Assembly (NCBI GenBank): GCA_004369085.1
Contig: ML210244.1
Coordinates: 1 to 64,000, forward strand
Reading direction: 5' to 3'
Source of the DNA: Coprinopsis marcescibilis
Taxonomy: Eukaryota; Basidiomycota; Agaricomycetes; Agaricales; Psathyrellaceae
DNA: 64,000 bases
Below, piece by piece: positions 63,107-64,000 of the stretch. The position numbers were made by a program, and so were the translations under genes. Each line of letters begins with the position of its first letter. Position 1 is the first letter of the stretch. The notes under the pieces were generated by a model. It worked only from the letters and a program-made list of their open reading frames with translations. It ran no database searches and was not told the DNA's origin.

Positions 63107-63857
63107 GCCTTAGTTCATGCTCACTCTTTTAGAAGTACGTAGCTTCACGAGGTATGTATGGGTTTAAAACCGCTGTAATGCCTCCAGGCCACCGTGTGGA
63201 CACGTTTACGACCTTTTGCAGAGTATGAAACGAGGCAGGATGTGTTCTGCGCAGCGGTTTCATGATATGTCACGTACTGCGCAGCTTCGAAGTGAGCGCC
63301 ATCCTCGTTTGTCGGAATCAAAGATATGGCTGTCTAGCTATAACGTAACCAGTGGAAGCTGTTCAACAGTCAAATTATACTCAATACGCCAGGAAGATGA
63401 TGTTTCGTAGAGCATAGTGTCGTCTCACGGCAGGATCACTGCGCATTCTGATCTTCTTTGGGCTATAAACCTCAACGCTTCTCTCATCTTTGACTCTGAA
63501 GAGTTCACGCACTTCATGATCAGTGCCTGCAATAATCATAGTACTGTTGTCCGGAATGGGAGTCGGCATGAGTTGCGCATGTCCAGAGCATACTTATCAT
63601 TGGACGCCGAGTTTGACTTTTCTATTATGCACAACTGATGGTCAAATGCGTCCATTTCGAAGCCCGAGAACGCGTGTTTCATAACGAGCGCTTAAAGCCC
63701 TCATCATCAAACTTCTCCATTCAATTCCAGTCTTCGACCGACTCCCAGGAAACCTGATATCTTCGTACTACCCTTTATATATATATTCAGATGGATAGCC
63801 AATCACGGCGCGAAGTCGTGGTCAGCCACATAGAGAGAATGCCAAGTCGGCCTAAAG
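63107..63857. other. Intergenic region, no gene seen
   Basis: Between R4 and the cut T5 gene. A 73-codon frame at 63417-63638 has no support. Confidence 0.45.
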
Positions 63858-63866
63858 TATATAAAA
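63858..63866 (+). promoter_or_regulatory. TATA box of T5
   Basis: TATATAAAA about 120 bp upstream of the ATG at 63979, the same distance as in T2. Confidence 0.55.
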
Positions 63867-63978
63867 TGTCTAGATAGAGAGGGCCTGTGGCGCATTAAAG
63901 TGACTATTCTCTAAGCCCCGCTGTGTGCTACTCATTTACTCTCCTTCTCGCATTGAAAATCAGAGGACGGACCGAGTC

Positions 63979-64000
63979 ATGGCTTCAATCTGGACAAAGG
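63979..64000 (+). CDS. Start of a fifth seven-helix membrane protein gene (T5), cut by window edge
   Basis: Only seven codons are visible, MASIWTK, matching the T3 start MASPWTK and T1 MAPNWTK. The TATA box and its distance support a real gene start. The rest is outside the window. Confidence 0.6.

Overview
This window is nuclear DNA of a filamentous basidiomycete, almost certainly an agaricomycete (mushroom-forming lineage). The genes are dense with 50-70 nt GT-AG introns. The families are typical of that group: secreted aryl-alcohol-oxidase-like GMC oxidoreductases, two-domain ricin-B lectins, fungal multi-pass membrane proteins including the DUF6534 type, a MARVEL-like protein, and an F-box protein of the usual agaric layout. 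There are no bacterial operons, CRISPR arrays, rRNA genes or convincing tRNA genes. Ten Ns at 33748-33757 mark an assembly gap. The genus cannot be told from the sequence. All exon joins were made by hand from splice signals, reading frame and comparison between paralogs inside the window.

Layout. 0-6 kb: two GMC oxidoreductases on the minus strand (the first cut by the left edge) flank a small Asn/Pro-rich gene. 8-17 kb: two more Asn/Pro-rich paralogs, a 19-exon DUF6534-type membrane protein (D1, minus), and a His/Gln/Pro-rich disordered protein. 17-20.7 kb is mostly empty apart from one possible small gene. 20.7-23.3 kb: third GMC gene (plus). 23.9-25.3 kb: ricin-B lectin R1. 26.5-30.2 kb: a tandem pair of seven-helix membrane proteins (T1, T2), duplicated with their promoters. 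31-33.4 kb: fourth GMC gene (minus). 34-37.8 kb: two more seven-helix genes (T3, T4, minus). 39.5-40.6 kb: MARVEL-like protein. 42.7-45.1 kb: second 19-exon membrane protein (D2). 46.2-48.7 kb: a long F-box protein. 49.1-53.3 kb: one 1320-residue, very basic, repetitive, signal-peptide-bearing protein that looks like several genes until spliced. 54.4-55.7 kb: lectin R2. 56.7-59.0 kb: fifth GMC gene. 59.9-61.2 kb: lectin R3. 62-63.1 kb: broken copies of a T gene and of an R gene. The start of another T gene is cut by the right edge.

The region is a set of small gene families expanding by local duplication and losing copies. Members of each family keep exon lengths and phases to the nucleotide. 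The GMC enzymes are predicted to be secreted FAD alcohol oxidases, which in wood- and litter-decay fungi supply H2O2 to peroxidases. The lectins are predicted secreted carbohydrate binders, and the T and D proteins look like integral membrane proteins of unknown role. A shared job for the secreted and membrane families is only an inference from their being neighbours. The most unusual items are the basic repeat protein, the microexon-rich D genes (one with a probable GC-AG intron), the Asn/Pro-rich family with an invariant 78-nt exon, and tRNA-like dispersed repeats, one of which carries the start codon of the F-box gene.
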